Source: Halichoerus grypus (lineage: Eukaryota > Chordata > Mammalia > Carnivora > Phocidae). From it: a DNA stretch of 64,000 nt. The notes under the pieces were generated by a model that saw only the letters and a program-made list of their open reading frames with translations, was not told where the DNA came from and ran no database searches. The position numbers and the translations under genes are program-made. How positions within the stretch are numbered: the first letter of the stretch is position 1; each line of letters starts with the position of its first letter. Positions 11,896-22,884 of this stretch are shown here, in pieces. The stretch is from NCBI RefSeq assembly GCF_964656455.1, contig NC_135716.1, positions 109,896,389 through 109,960,388 of the forward strand, given 5' to 3'.

Positions 11896-12013
11896 TAATT
11901 TTAAATTTAATTTCACAAGCTTCCACTAAAATGTAAGCTCCTTAGAGGCAGGATTAATTTTAAATTAATTTCACAAGCTTCCACTAAAATGTAAGCTCCT
12001 TAGAGGCAGGATT
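11896..12013 (+). repeat. 58-bp direct tandem duplication
   Basis: The words CACAAGCTTCCACTAAAATG and TAAGCTCCTTAGAGGCAGGA occur at 11914 and again at 11972, period 58. The two units differ by little more than a one-base indel in the AT-rich part. The duplicated segment is an L2 3' end. Confidence 0.95.
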
Positions 12014-12110
12014 TTGTACACCATGTCCACCACTATTATTACTAGCACCTGGAACAAGCACAGGCATCTAGATGGCACTCAATATCTTTTAAATGAAGTA
12101 ATAAAATTAC
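11910..12110 (+). repeat. L2 3' end
   Basis: ACTAAAATGTAAGCTCCTTAGAGGCAGGATTTTGT followed by AGCACCTGGAACA...GGCACTCAATATCTTTTAAATGAA is the typical L2 3' end, plus strand. Confidence 0.7.
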
Positions 12111-12179
12111 TTGAATTCAAATTTTCCAATTGGCAAGAAAATAAAAACTGATATATGTATAGTTTTTACAAGAAACAAT

Positions 12180-12252
12180 TTTTGTTGTTTTTTTTTTTAT
12201 TAACATATAAGGTATTATTTGTTTCAGGGGTACAGGTCTGTGATTCATCAGG
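12180..12252 (-). mobile_element. Very short L1 3'-end insertion (about 73 bp)
   Basis: A T-run followed by ATTAACATATAAGGTATTATTTG and TTCAGGGGTACAGG is the reverse complement of a carnivore L1 3' end. It is bounded by the direct repeat CAAGAAACAAT (12169-12179 and 12253-12263). It fits an extreme 5'-truncated L1 insertion. Confidence 0.75.
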
Positions 12253-12280
12253 CAAGAAACAATGTTTTTAACTCTAAATC

Positions 12281-12480
12281 AAGGGTCAAGAAACTATGGC
12301 CCACAGTCCAAATCCCAGGCTGCCATTTATTTTTATAAAAAAGTATTATTGGAACATAGCTACACCCACTTATTTACACAGAGTATATGGCTACTTTTGT
12401 CAATACAGACCATAAGGTCTGAAAAAGCCTGAACTACATATGTACTATCTTGTCTTTTATAGAAATAGTTTGCTGACCCC
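12281..12480 (-). mobile_element. hAT-type DNA transposon remnant
   Basis: The ends are AAGGGTCAAGAAACTATGGC and ATAGTTTGCTGACCCC. The interior has ...TATTGGAACATAGCTACACCC. This is the common mammalian hAT element whose consensus ends in CAGCAAACTTT. A second copy is at 22691-22884 in the opposite orientation. Confidence 0.65.
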
Positions 12481-12821
12481 TACTTTAAATAATAACCATC
12501 ATAGTATCTTCAAGAATCCTACAGAAACAAAAGAATTTATCACTAAATAAAACATCTAAGCAATCTCTAAAAATACACTGACAATTATTTTAATAAATCA
12601 ACCTATATTTGTAACTGGGAAGCTTAATATATTGATAGGATAGTTTTTATTCTTTTATTTTTTATGAAAATACAGTATAAAAATACTTCATAGTTACTTA
12701 AAAATAAGTATCTTAAAGATTAAAAATATATACCTATATAGATAGATATAGATACAGATCAGCATAGGCCAAAAAATCAAATCTTTCCATAAATACATGA
12801 GCCTCAAGCATGCTATCTTAC

Positions 12822-12891
12822 CAGTTTTCGGAAGACCGAGTGGATTGTCTGCTTTTCTCTCTTATTCCCATTGTAAAAGGCAATTTCTTCA
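12822..12891 (-). CDS. ABCD3: ABCD3 exon 10 (residues 276-299, EAA-like motif)
   Basis: Encodes EEIAFYNGNKREKQTIHSVF then RKL after completing Ser276. EEIAFYNG... is the EAA-like motif of peroxisomal ABCD transporters, which couples the membrane domain to the ATPase. The acceptor is TTAATAG and the donor GTAAGAT. Confidence 0.97.
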
Positions 12892-13009
12892 CTATTAAAG
12901 AAAATAATTTAGTAAGTAATTTTAATATTATCAGTGCCTGAAAAATCATTGAAATACAGTTATTTTATGACTGAATATTTTATTTAAATGGACACTTAAA
13001 ACTATAAGC

Positions 13010-13525
13010 TTAATGGGTGCGTGTGGCCACAGTCCTGTACTTGAGACCCTGCTCCTAGCTCAGCTGATCAGAGGGCACAGAAATACACACCTAACAGGAT
13101 CACAGACTGCACAGCAGCCACATGTTGTGTATGCCATATATAGAGCCTGGCTGGAAAAGATGTGCTGGGCTAGTTCTCAGAAATTTAATTAATTGAATTT
13201 CTTTAATAAGAAATAAGAAGGAAGTTGCTATGACATTAGGAAGGCAGGGCTGGGACAGCCATTATAGATGACAAATGGGAGTACAGACCCCAGGAGGGAG
13301 AGGAGAACACCACAGCTAAGAGAAGCTACGGAGTGATGCCATGCCATACAGCCTTTGAAAGACTCAAAAGCAAACCAAGTCTGAACGAGTTCACAGTGCC
13401 AGCTTCAGGAGCCCCGGCTGTACAGTCGTTCTTATGCTGGGAATCCCACCATATCCTCACAACAACTCCCCTTTTCTTGAGCTGGCCTGAATGGGTCCAT
13501 AAGGGCCACAAGAATCTTGACTAGA
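13010..13525 (+). repeat. Probable ancient ERVL-type LTR
   Basis: A roughly 500-bp non-coding block ending in CCCTTTTCTTGAGCTGGCCTG...AAGAATCTTGACTAG, which resembles the 3' end of ancient ERVL-class LTRs. No internal retroviral genes are present. The subfamily is not assigned. Confidence 0.4.
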
Positions 13526-13534
13526 AGAAAGGGG

Positions 13535-13670
13535 GCATTCTTACAGATGAAGAAAGGTTCAGTGTATTAAGACAAGTCTGTCAAAGTCATACAGCTAGCT
13601 AGTCAAGCAGCTGAAATTGTAACTCACATCTGATTCTAGAGTCTAGTCTTTCCACTCCCTATTCAATACG
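13535..13670 (+). repeat. MIR SINE fragment
   Basis: TTACAGATGAAGAAAGGTTC...TCAAAGTCATACAGCTAGCTAG...CTGATTCTAGAGTC follows the MIR core and 3' part in order. Confidence 0.7.
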
Positions 13671-14269
13671 ATATAAAATTCCCAGAAAAGTAACTCTAAC
13701 AGCAAAGTAAAGATTTACATAGGAGTCTAGAGGGTACAGTTAAAAAGCCTTCGATAAACACCCAGTATTTCTTTAAAGCCTCTTTTTTCCCCTTAAAAAT
13801 GTATGTGAATTTTATATTCTACTCCAAAATGTACCTGCATTTTTTTCCATTATAAAAACAAGGTAGCTCTTGCCTCAACCCCTTCAAACAAAATTAACTT
13901 TGTATAAAGATGAATCATGTTCGACCTGTGTTTCACCATTTCCTTGACACAACAACACAGAGCCCCAAAGTATCACAATTCCAGTTTAAGAAACAATTCT
14001 ATACCTATAATTACTTTTCTCACTTCCTTCTACCTCCTCTGCATGTTTAAGCCTATGGAGGAAGATGAGATGAGCATTCTAATTCTGACTCATTTTAGCC
14101 CCAATCTAAAACCTGAAAGGGCAAAAACAACCCAGAATACTCTAGCTGCCTATTCATCACTGATTCTCTTCCACATCCTTCTTCCTACGTAAGAGAACTC
14201 CAATTTTCTTAGTTACCCATCTATCCCTTCCTATGCACCCAAATGGTTTAGGAATGGCCTCAACCCCAT

Positions 14270-14701
14270 CTACGAGGAATGAGTTCCATTTGGTCTAAGC
14301 CAATCACTTGCCTGTGATTGCTTAAGGCATGGGCAAGTGATCATTCTGGCCAATGAGAGGTGAAACAAAGTCAGGGGTGGGGCTTCTGGGAAAGTTGCCT
14401 GCTCTCTTGAAGAGATGGCCTGTTTTTATTTCTGGGCTTTTTACAGGGGAGGAAGACTAGTGAGATCTGAAATTGCTTTTGCCATCTTGTGATCATAAGA
14501 AAAATTAGGCTGAGGAAAGGGGCAACATACAAAGGAAGGCTGAGCCAAGAGAACATCAAAGAGCCAGAGCCCTGATCATGTTGTGCCTGGAATGGGGCTA
14601 TCTTAAGAGTTCTTATGTCAAGTAGTAAATGTCTTTATTGTTAAGCTACCCGAGTCAGGGTTTCCTGTTTCTTGCAAAAGAAAGCATTCTAGCTGATACC
14701 A
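14270..14701 (+). repeat. Ancient LTR-like repeat
   Basis: GGCATGGGCAAGTGATC...GGCCAATGAGAGGTGAA...TTGTTAAGCTACCCGAGTCAGG...AAGCATTCTAGCTGATACC follows a common mammalian LTR pattern. It is diverged and non-coding. The family is not assigned. Confidence 0.45.
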
Positions 14702-14929
14702 TCTTTCATTCACTTGGCAAATCACCTCTCCACTCAACCGTCTACTCCTCCACCTCCCTACAGCACAAAACCCTATTTAAAACTGGTACCATTTTAGCAA
14801 TATAAGGAAATAAAGGAAGAAGGAACTGTTAAAAGAGTAATCTTCTAAGTAATTTTGTAAATGCTTTAGGGTACTAAATAAAGATTAGGACCCTCAAAAT
14901 GACTTAAAGTTTACAGATCAATACATGAG

Positions 14930-15135
14930 AAAATTTACTGAGTACCTACTACATATCAAAACCTATGCTGGAAGCTTTGTATGTATTCCATATTTAATCC
15001 TCACAATAGTCCTATATTCTCTATTATAAACAAGAAAAGTAAAGCTATAACTTGCCAGAAGTCATATAATATATAATTGATAAGTGGAGGAGGCAGATTT
15101 TGAAACTAGTCAGGCTGGCTCCAAAGCCTACTACT
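14930..15135 (+). repeat. MIR SINE
   Basis: TTTACTGAGTACCTACTACATATC...TTTAATCCTCACAATAGTCC...AACTTGCCAGAAGTCATATAA...GGCTCCAAAGCCTACTAC follows MIR from core to 3' end. Confidence 0.75.
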
Positions 15136-15260
15136 TTTTCTTCCCATTTTGGAAACTATCTGGAAAACAGGTAGACACACATGCAGTGAGACTGAATTAC
15201 TGAGCATACACAGTCTCAAAATAAAAGTATTTGTGGATAAACAGAGACAGAATTTTCTTT

Positions 15261-15437
15261 TTTTATTTTATCTGACAGAGACACAGAGAGAGAGGCAACA
15301 CAAACAGGGGGAGTGGGAGAGGGAGAAGCAGGCTTCCCGTCGAGCAGGGAGCCTGATGCGGGGCTCGATCCCAGGATCCTGGGATCATGACCTGAGCCGA
15401 AGGCAGACGCTCAACGACTGAGCCATCCAGGCGCCCC
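15261..15437 (-). mobile_element. CAN-SINE
   Basis: Minus-strand copy with perfect 15-bp TSD GACAGAATTTTCTTT (15246-15260 and 15438-15452). The tail is a T-rich run at 15261-15275. It lies about 350 bp from exon 9. Confidence 0.95.
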
Positions 15438-15650
15438 GACAGAATTTTCTTTGAAAAAGTATTATAAGTAAACTTGAATTTGAATTGTATTTTGAGTGTG
15501 TTTAAAGTGAAATTAACAGAAAATTAGTCAATCAAAGAGATGAAGAGGTGAACCAGGGATACTACACAGTTAAGAAAAAGAGAAATGCTGAAGATTACTA
15601 CTTTATAAAACTGGTATTTTTCATAATGTATTATTCAAAAGAGGTAAATA

Positions 15651-15676
15651 CACACACACACACACACACACACACA
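15651..15676. repeat. (CA)13 microsatellite
   Basis: Uninterrupted CA repeat. In the ABCD3 pre-mRNA it reads (UG)13, 106 nt downstream of the exon 9 donor. Confidence 0.98.
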
Positions 15677-15782
15677 ATTTTGGTAACAGTGCCTTCCAGA
15701 CTTTTTGGAGTTAACTTATATGACATCAATATCCATAAAAACAAATTTTTAGTACAGCCAAATTTAATACATTTCTTCTTAC

Positions 15783-15925
15783 CTGTTTGTGATGAGCCGG
15801 GAATTAACGAATCTATACTCTCCCTCATACTTTTGCTCAGTTATTGTCATTTTACCAATGGGTCTTCTAAGTCGAGTTAGGAGTAGCCCAGAAACAATCA
15901 AGTAGGCCATCATACTTGTTGGGCC
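15783..15925 (-). CDS. ABCD3: ABCD3 exon 9 (residues 229-275)
   Basis: Encodes GPTSMMAYLIVSGLLLTRLR, RPIGKMTITEQKYEG and EYRFVNSRLITN, ending within Ser276. It covers a membrane helix and the RPIGK...YEGEYR cytosolic segment typical of ABCD proteins. The acceptor is AATAG and the donor GTAAGAAG. A (TG)13 run lies 106 nt downstream of the donor in the transcript. Confidence 0.97.
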
Positions 15926-16172
15926 CTATTATTATTGGAAGAGAATATACAAAGTTCAAGGATATCATAATAAATTCACTGGATGCAACATGCACAATTT
16001 CTATAAATAACTCCAGTGACTTGGCTAATTTTTCCCCCTTAATTATTTCTTTTTTGGGAAAATACACACTGGGCCTTCACACTTTTAACTACTCATCTAT
16101 TCTGTTCCTCCTCCAACACTATATCTCATCCCCAACTCTCCTGAATTTGCTGACCTAAAAACTCCTAATTGC

Positions 16173-16400
16173 GGGCACCTGGGTGGCCCAGTCGGTTGAG
16201 CATCTGCCTTTGGCTCAGGTCATGATCCCCAGGTTCGTGGGATCAAGCTCCGAGTCAGACTTCCTGCTTGGCTGGGAACCTGCTTCTCCCTCTCCCTCTG
16301 CCTGCCATTCCCCCTGCTTGTGCTCGCTCCCTCTCTCTCGTGCTCTCTGTCAAATAAATAAATAAAATCTTTTTAAAAATAAAATAAAATAAATAAAAAT
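16173..16400 (+). mobile_element. CAN-SINE
   Basis: Plus-strand copy, antisense to ABCD3, with perfect 16-bp TSD AAAAACTCCTAATTGC (16157-16172 and 16401-16416). The tail is AATAAATAAAATC plus AAAATA repeats. Confidence 0.96.
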
Positions 16401-16429
16401 AAAAACTCCTAATTGCAGTCCTCACTCTT

Positions 16430-17165
16430 CCTATGGCATCTAAAACTCTTCTGATGGAACTCTACCTGATATTCCCTTAAGACTCCACAGACACTCTCAG
16501 ACTTCTTTTTTTGCCTTCTCTTGGAATGTTAATATTCCCTGAGGTTTCTTCCTTAGATCTTTCCTCCCAAATTTTTATCTCTACTCCCATCACTCTTAAG
16601 AATCCAAGATAGTATTTCCAAGTAAGTACCATCTATCCTTACCTCACTACTCTGTAGGGCTTCAAGCTGAAGTCCCCCCAACAAGCTCTACCCGCCTTTC
16701 CCCTCTCCTACATCTTCCTTGCAGCTGCCATGCCTTCTAACGTGGTGAGTAACCTCATCACCTATTGACCAACCCAAGAGAGAAGCTTTAAGCTGACCTC
16801 TCCAAGCTCATCACAGGCACTTCCCTCACTCCCATCTATATCCTATGTCCTGCCATACTGAAAAAACTATTTCCTGAACATGCCATTCAATGAAGTTGGT
16901 ATTATGCCTGGCAAGCCTGACATATCTAATGGACACCTACTCATCCTCCTCAGAGCAACTCAAATAACACCTCCAATTCTTCCGGACACTAAATATTTTA
17001 TTCAAACTTCTGTTACTTGACTTATCATTCTGCATTATAATTGTCTGAATATCTATTCTTTCACTAGATTGTAAACCTTCTTCAGCTGGAACTGTGTCTT
17101 ACTCATCTTTTTATCCCCACTACCTAGCACAACATGTGTGGGCTATAATTTGTATTCAATATTTT
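16430..17165 (+). repeat. L2, diverged
   Basis: The 3' end is clear (TAGATTGTAAACCTTCTTCAG...CACTACCTAGCACAACATG...TTGTATTCAATATTTTTT, 17070-17165). The upstream part is only loosely L2-like. Confidence 0.5.
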
Positions 17166-18084
17166 TTAATTAAATATGATTGATTCAATCATTTCAATAG
17201 TCAATGCAAGAATGGGCAAAGGAGAGAACTAAAACAGTTTCTACCTTTGAGAAATGCAGAATCAGATAACAGGAATACATGGAGAGATATTTAGGTATTA
17301 TAAAAATGTAGCAAGTACCATAAAAATATCGCAGCACAAAGATAAGAGGGATTAGGCCTATTCACTTGCTTATAGTAAAAACAAGGGTAGCAGAAGGTTA
17401 GGACGGTAGATAAGAAAATTCAAATAAAAACCTACTTTCCCCAGTGTTCTGGAAAGTAGCAAAAACTACTATATAAATTATATATTAATCAACTACAAGA
17501 TGTGTATGCATACACATGTACATATATACACAGTACAGTCATAGTATTACATGGTTGTGTAATAAATATGTAAGAGTAACATCACATATTACATGACTAA
17601 AGTTATATTTCAATGAGAATACTGAGACAAAATTTAAGGGTCATTCTTACCAACACAAATAAGAGAGGGTAATAAGGCTCATGAGAGTCAACCACTTATA
17701 TAATTATAAAATGACATATTATATTAAAAAACCATTATATCTAAAGGCATTGCTGATATTTTAAAATTCAAGTTTCATATTAAAATGGCTGCATCCAAAT
17801 CTCTTTTTAGACATTACTTTACAACAATAAGTACTTGGATGTCAATGTTTAAGCACTTCTGGTTATTAATGCCACAAAAATTTTCCAAATATCTGACTTA
17901 AGGAAAATTCAAACACCAAATTAGAGTACTTTTTGAAGTCTCTAATACAGTATTATCTTATAACTAGACTTTATTAGGTACATGTTGTAAAAACACATTC
18001 TTTGAGATACATAAAAATTCCTACAAACAATCCAGCTATTTACAACACAGTACTACAGCAATTTAAAAGATAGATTAAACTCAC

Positions 18085-18141
18085 CTGCGCTCCTATTGCA
18101 CTTGTTAACTTGAAGATATACAAAACTATGTCTAAAAATGG
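18085..18141 (-). CDS. ABCD3: ABCD3 exon 8 (residues 210-228)
   Basis: Encodes PFLDIVLYIFKLTSAIGAQ, 57 nt with phase 0 at both ends. Skipping it would keep the frame but remove most of transmembrane helix 3. The acceptor is TTTACAG and the donor GTGAGT. Confidence 0.95.
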
Positions 18142-20288
18142 CTGTAAATATTAGAAGATAAAGAATTAAAAAGGGGTAGATTGTGTAGATTGATAACTAA
18201 TAAAACACAATAAAATATAAAATGCTACTCAACATTTAACACGTAATTGTCAACATGGAGAGTTCCCATCATATATAATGTACTATAAACAGTATATAGA
18301 TCAACAAATACATAAAGAAAATGGTTCTTATTCTCAAGAAACTTAAAATAGAGACAGCATGACCAATGTCTACTGACCAACAAGGGGAAAAACATTTACC
18401 ATTTTCCAACAACTCAGGTAGTTCTACTATGACAATTAACCATTAGTAACATAGTAATTTCTCAATGCAGTGTAAAGACAGTGAATAAAAAGGACCTGAG
18501 ATGTAACCTCAAACCTAGTACCAGCTTTTCTGGTTTCTATATATCTACACCTATAAAACGAATGGTTCTTCCTGCCCGTAATATTGTTTAATTCTATTAC
18601 TTTATCACAACATCCATATGTTAAAATAATCGAATGAGCCTCTAATTTTCTGATACAAAACTCAAGCTTCTAGAACTAAAACAAGACATTAATACACTGC
18701 TCCTTACACACAGAGACAACTCAAATGACATACCAAAAGTTTGTACATATTTTGAAGTGTTTTTCAAAAAACCCCCATTATATTCATTCACTTTAAGTCT
18801 ATAGCCACCCCTTTCTGCTGGCTTCTATGAAGATTAACCTGTTCTTTTTGCCTTAAAAATTATCAAGAAGCTAGACATACTTTTAAAATGTAAGTACATT
18901 TAAAAGTTGACAAAAATGACTCATCATTTAAGTCACAGATCAAACAGTATGTTAAAAACAGTAAATATACAAGCCCACTACAATTATTTTATATTTTCCC
19001 TATTGCCAATGTGACAAGACCTGAGCTGTAGAGTTGCTCAAGTGCCAAGATGTAAAGAATACATAACAATGTCTAAAGAATTACACAAAAATTTGTATAT
19101 ACACTCCCCCGCCCCTACACACACAGACAACAAACTTCAAAATGTGGCAATGGGAGCAGAAAAGAAGGCTGAGTTAATCAATAATTCAGAGTTGTCGGAG
19201 TTCCTAGAGTATGGAATCAGTTAGCAAAGGCTTCTGGAAAGCTGAATAAAAAGTTTGCCATGAAGTGAAAAGGAACCCTAATAATGGGCCTGTCATGAGG
19301 GGGAAACTCTTATGGATACACGGCACTTCTCTAAGAATTGCCTGTCCTCCCTCCATCCACATGGTAAAAGCAGGAGCATTCCTATTCTTTACAATGTGAC
19401 CCAGCCCCTTGTAGAGAGTTCTTGTGTCTAGCAGTGGGTAGACTGGGCATCTGGATCAATTGTGGCCAGGGACAAAGATACTATAATTGGTCCACCCTAA
19501 GACAAGCTCCCACCCCAGACCAAGAGCAGCCATGTGGATTAGAGTAGGAAACGGCATCTAAGATGAAGAGGCGAGGAAATGCTGGGTAGATGATCTTGCC
19601 GGTGCCCCGTACATGTCCCAGACAAGGCAGGAGGTAATGGCAAAGAAGAGGACTTAATGAGAAGACTACAGCAAAAGCTGTGAAGGGTGGTGAGATATAA
19701 GATAGCAAGATGAGGAAGAACTCAGGAAACTGGCAGGAAGAAACCTGGGTAAGGCCTATCCTCAGTCCCAAGAGCTCTGACAATATTCTGGGGTGGGGGT
19801 GGGGGGAAATAGAAATTAGAAAACTGAAATCCAACTAGCATCTTGTGAAGACTTTTTGGCCATTACTCAAATGATCTATTAGAATTAGAGATACTGAAGC
19901 ACAGAAATGGACAGGAAGAAGTCCCAGCCTAGTGTTACAGATATGGAACTGGAAACATAAACTGACGGTCAATTTCTAACAATTGCCACAAGTCCACATG
20001 TCAAGTGACAAAAATTCAGATTTCTGTTTTTACTGAAATCAGCCTGCAAAATTCACTCAAAATCTTTATAAGACACTAAATTCTTCATTCTTGGCCAAAA
20101 CACCTCACAAAAATAATAGAGAAAATTAAATAACTGTAGTTAAAACTATTATAACAACTCTAATTTTCTTACGAAAGCACTTAGTTATATGCTGTTATGT
20201 CCATCAAATCAATTCTATATAAATTTGCTAAGATTCAAAACTCAACAAAGTAACAAATAATTTTTAAAAAGAAAATAAAGAAACTTAC
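18142..20288 (-). other. ABCD3: ABCD3 intron 7
   Basis: 2.1 kb in which I recognise no element. The plus- and minus-strand open frames seen here (for example 19481-19834 minus) have no recognisable domain and start or stop arbitrarily. Confidence 0.6.
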
Positions 20289-20412
20289 CTTACTAAGATT
20301 TGAATACAGATCAACTACACTGTTACAAAACTTTTCTACATCTTGTGTAAGCAGCTGGTCTGGATTGGCTATCCTGTTGTCCAGATTTCCCATTTTATAA
20401 TATGTGAAAGCT
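20289..20412 (-). CDS. ABCD3: ABCD3 exon 7 (residues 168-209)
   Basis: Encodes [35 protein letters not shown] and YSNLSK. The NPDQRL-like motif (here NPDQLLTQD) is a signature of ABCD-family transporters in the first cytosolic loop. The acceptor is TTTTAG and the donor GTAAGTTT. It is separated from exon 6 by only 353 bp. Confidence 0.97.
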
Positions 20413-20489
20413 CTAAAACAGATGTAAGAAAATGACATTAGAACTAATGATTTTAAAAACAAAAAAATCACATTCTAGCACATACTGCA

Positions 20490-20635
20490 AATTCATAGAA
20501 ACGGAAAAGTTTGGAGCTGGGAGAGGCCTTAAAGACTGTCCTTACTTTAGAGACAAGAAAGCAAGTCCAGAGAAGGATGACTTGCAAATTAAAGGAAGAG
20601 CCAGGATTAGAGTCTAAATTGCTGAGGTCTTTGCC
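20490..20635 (+). repeat. MIR-like fragment
   Basis: Located in the short intron 6. GGAGCTGGGAGAGGCCTTAA...TAGAGACAAGAAAGCAAGTCC...GAGCCAGGATTAGAGTC fits the order of MIR-family words, with high divergence. Confidence 0.45.
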
Positions 20636-20765
20636 TACATGCTTCTGGGTCTAAGAGAACTTCCTTGAAAAATATATCCAATACAAAAGAAAAACTTCTA
20701 TCTGATATCATAAGCATTTCTATTCAATTCAAGTATTTTTAATATAAAAATAGGTTATCACTTAC

Positions 20766-20863
20766 TGGAGATACTCCTCATAGAGGTATTTAGTTAGTCT
20801 TACTCGGAAGCACAGTTTGAGCTCATTTAACCCAAACTTCAAGAAGTTATTAATTACAGAGAT
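20766..20863 (-). CDS. ABCD3: ABCD3 exon 6 (residues 136-167)
   Basis: Encodes ISVINNFLKFGLNELKLCFR then VRLTKYLYEEYL, ending in phase 2 within Gln168. It covers the end of helix 2 and the first long cytosolic loop, the family-typical segment that contacts the nucleotide-binding domain. The acceptor is TTTCAG and the donor GTAAGTG. Confidence 0.95.
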
Positions 20864-22195
20864 CTGAAACAAACAAACACATATTACTGGTTTTACTACA
20901 TTTCTACTTGTAAAATTGTAATTTATTTCTCTAGCATTGGCTCTGTTCCCAAATCCTATGATTTTTATAACTGATAGTCCAAATTGATGTAATTCAGTTC
21001 TGTTTTACTCAGTGTACAAAGATAAAAGAGAACATGCTAAACCAAATGCAATTGGCTATATTATGCTGATATATTAAAACTCTACTTGAAACTCAATTTT
21101 ACAATATGTTCATATCATTAATTAGGAGAAGCATCTTGATACTTCTTTTGTAAACAAACAAAAAGCCAAATCTGTCCCCTTTGGATCCAATGCAAAAGAG
21201 TCCTGACATTTATGTTTGTATCTTCTGTTTCCTACTACAAGCACTACGACCCTAGACAATGAAATTCTAGGTGCATTTGTTTAAAAAAATATTATAAATT
21301 TCATACCAACTAATACCATTTCCAGATTATTTCTAAAGTCATCTTTACTTCTCTTTTCCATCATTATATTGAAATTAATTCTTCCATAGTTCCAAACTCA
21401 CATTTACATAAACATTTTCTCAAGAAAAGAATGGTTGTCTGCTGAATCTCGATCTTTTAATGACATCTACACTTATTTCAATTTTTCTAAAGGTCTAAAA
21501 GCCATGTGCATGTATCCTCAAGCTTTATTAAATCTCGGACATATTTTCTAATTAGCTGGATTTTATAATCAAGCTTTTTTTTTTACTTCCATATTTAGAG
21601 TACTAAAATTCTTATAGTGGCAGTAAAACAAAGAACCAAGCTAAGAATATCACTTATGATTTAACCAAACACTGCCCTTTATTTTTAATAAATTCAGATA
21701 ATAAATTCCAATTTCACTTCAACTACGTTAGTGCTTCAAGTTACTGTAATAGTTTATGGCCTAAAGCAATGGTTCTCAATCAGGGTGATTTTGCCACCAC
21801 ACCTACCCGCACCTCAGCCTCCTCGCGACATTTGGCAATGTCCTGGAGACATCTTGGGTTGTTAAAACTGGGGGAGGGGCACTACTGCCATCAAGTAGGA
21901 TGCTACTAAACATCAGAGAAACCCTGGCCTAAAGGTTAGAACGAAACAACACATAGGGACACATCCACATATGTATACAATGAAACTGAACCCAACCTAG
22001 TAACTCCTGTCTTACTATCTAGTATAAAGGTTTTACATTGAAAAATTCTGCCAAAAGTTACAAAACTAAACTTGAAGTAGGAACTTAGTATCATAAATCT
22101 TTAAAGTCAACTTAAGAAGTAAAGAATCTCTGAAGATTTTTTTAGTAAGATCCAAATTTTTCCCTATGTAAAGATTTTTAAAGAATTCCACTTAC
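20864..22195 (-). other. ABCD3: ABCD3 intron 5
   Basis: AT-rich. The only element recognised is a MER5A-type hAT remnant. Confidence 0.65.
21768..21929 (+). mobile_element. MER5A-type hAT (Charlie) remnant
   Basis: CAATGGTTCTCAATCAGGGTGATTTTGCC...GACATTTGGCAATGTCCTGG...GGGGCACTACTGCCATCAAG...GATGCTACTAAACATC follows the MER5A consensus order closely. Confidence 0.85.
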
Positions 22196-22265
22196 GAGAG
22201 GCATGGCAGCGATGAAGTTGAATAAGTATCTCCTGAAATCTTTCCTGCTACGACCAATGATACCA
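22196..22265 (-). CDS. ABCD3: ABCD3 exon 5 (residues 112-135)
   Basis: Encodes GIIGRSRKDFRRYLFNFIAA then MPL after completing Ser112. The end starts transmembrane helix 2. The acceptor is TTTGCAG and the donor GTAAGTGG. The open frame continues past both splice sites for a while, so the exon limits rest on splice signals, phase and homology. Confidence 0.95.
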
Positions 22266-22690
22266 CTGCAAACCACCACATGCAATGCATTAGTTGCAAA
22301 AGAAGCAATATTTAACACTAAGAAAACCTGTAAAGCTCTACAATTACTCTTGGAAGTTTTTATTGACTCAGAAGAATCAATAAGAAAAAAGAGGCTGAAA
22401 AACATTTTCTTGCAGAAACATGTTTCCAACTTTTGAAATTTGATCATTTGAAAGAGGCTTCTTGAAAATCAACTCTATAAATAGCAAAATTAAATAACAA
22501 TGATTTCCTTAGTTCTTTCCTTCGTAGAAATGGTAAATTAAAAAAACTGCGGCTGCCACAAAAGGGGTTTTAACAACTTTAGAGAGCCAGCAATGGGTTA
22601 GAATGGATGAAATAAACTAGTGTTTGTTTTTAAATATTTTAATATCCTGATGCTCATTTGGATGAACTAATGGCAGAGATAGCCTGAGAG

Positions 22691-22884
22691 ATCAGCAAAC
22701 TCTCACCGTAAAAGGTCAAGAGTAAATATTTTAAGCTTTTGTGGGCCAGAAGGTCTCTGTTCCAATTATTCCGTTCTGCTGTTGCAGAGGAAAAACAGCC
22801 AAGAATGAGACTGGCTGCATCCTAATAAAATTTTCCCAAACAGATGGCAGTGGGATTTGGCCCATGGAGCCTTATCTGCTGATG
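22691..22884 (+). mobile_element. hAT-type DNA transposon remnant
   Basis: ATCAGCAAACTCTCACCGTAAAAGG, TTTGTGGGCCAGAAGGTCTC, AATAAAATTTTCCC and TTTGGCCCATGG keep the order of the same hAT family as 12281-12480, in the opposite orientation. Confidence 0.7.

Larger units (their letters stand above)
9897..12821 (-). other. ABCD3: ABCD3 intron 10
   Basis: AT-rich sequence without recognised features from 9897 to about 10500. Then come a dense run of repeats (L2, two CAN-SINEs, a tandem duplication, a short L1 3' end, a hAT remnant) and unrecognised AT-rich sequence from 12481 to exon 10. Confidence 0.7.
12892..15782 (-). other. ABCD3: ABCD3 intron 9
   Basis: Contains ancient LTR-like repeats, two MIRs, one CAN-SINE and a CA repeat. 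The remaining pieces (13670-14240, 14702-14930, 15453-15650) show nothing I recognise. Confidence 0.7.
15926..18084 (-). other. ABCD3: ABCD3 intron 8
   Basis: Holds one CAN-SINE and an L2 region. The stretch 17170-18084 is AT-rich with nothing recognised. Confidence 0.7.

Noticed and set aside
19481..19834. A 117-codon minus-strand frame in intron 7
   Set aside because: It has no recognisable domain or splice context and shows Ser/Leu-rich translation of purine-rich antisense sequence. Likely chance.
22178..22447. An 89-codon frame as a stand-alone protein
   Set aside because: It is exon 5 of ABCD3 read through its splice sites into the introns.
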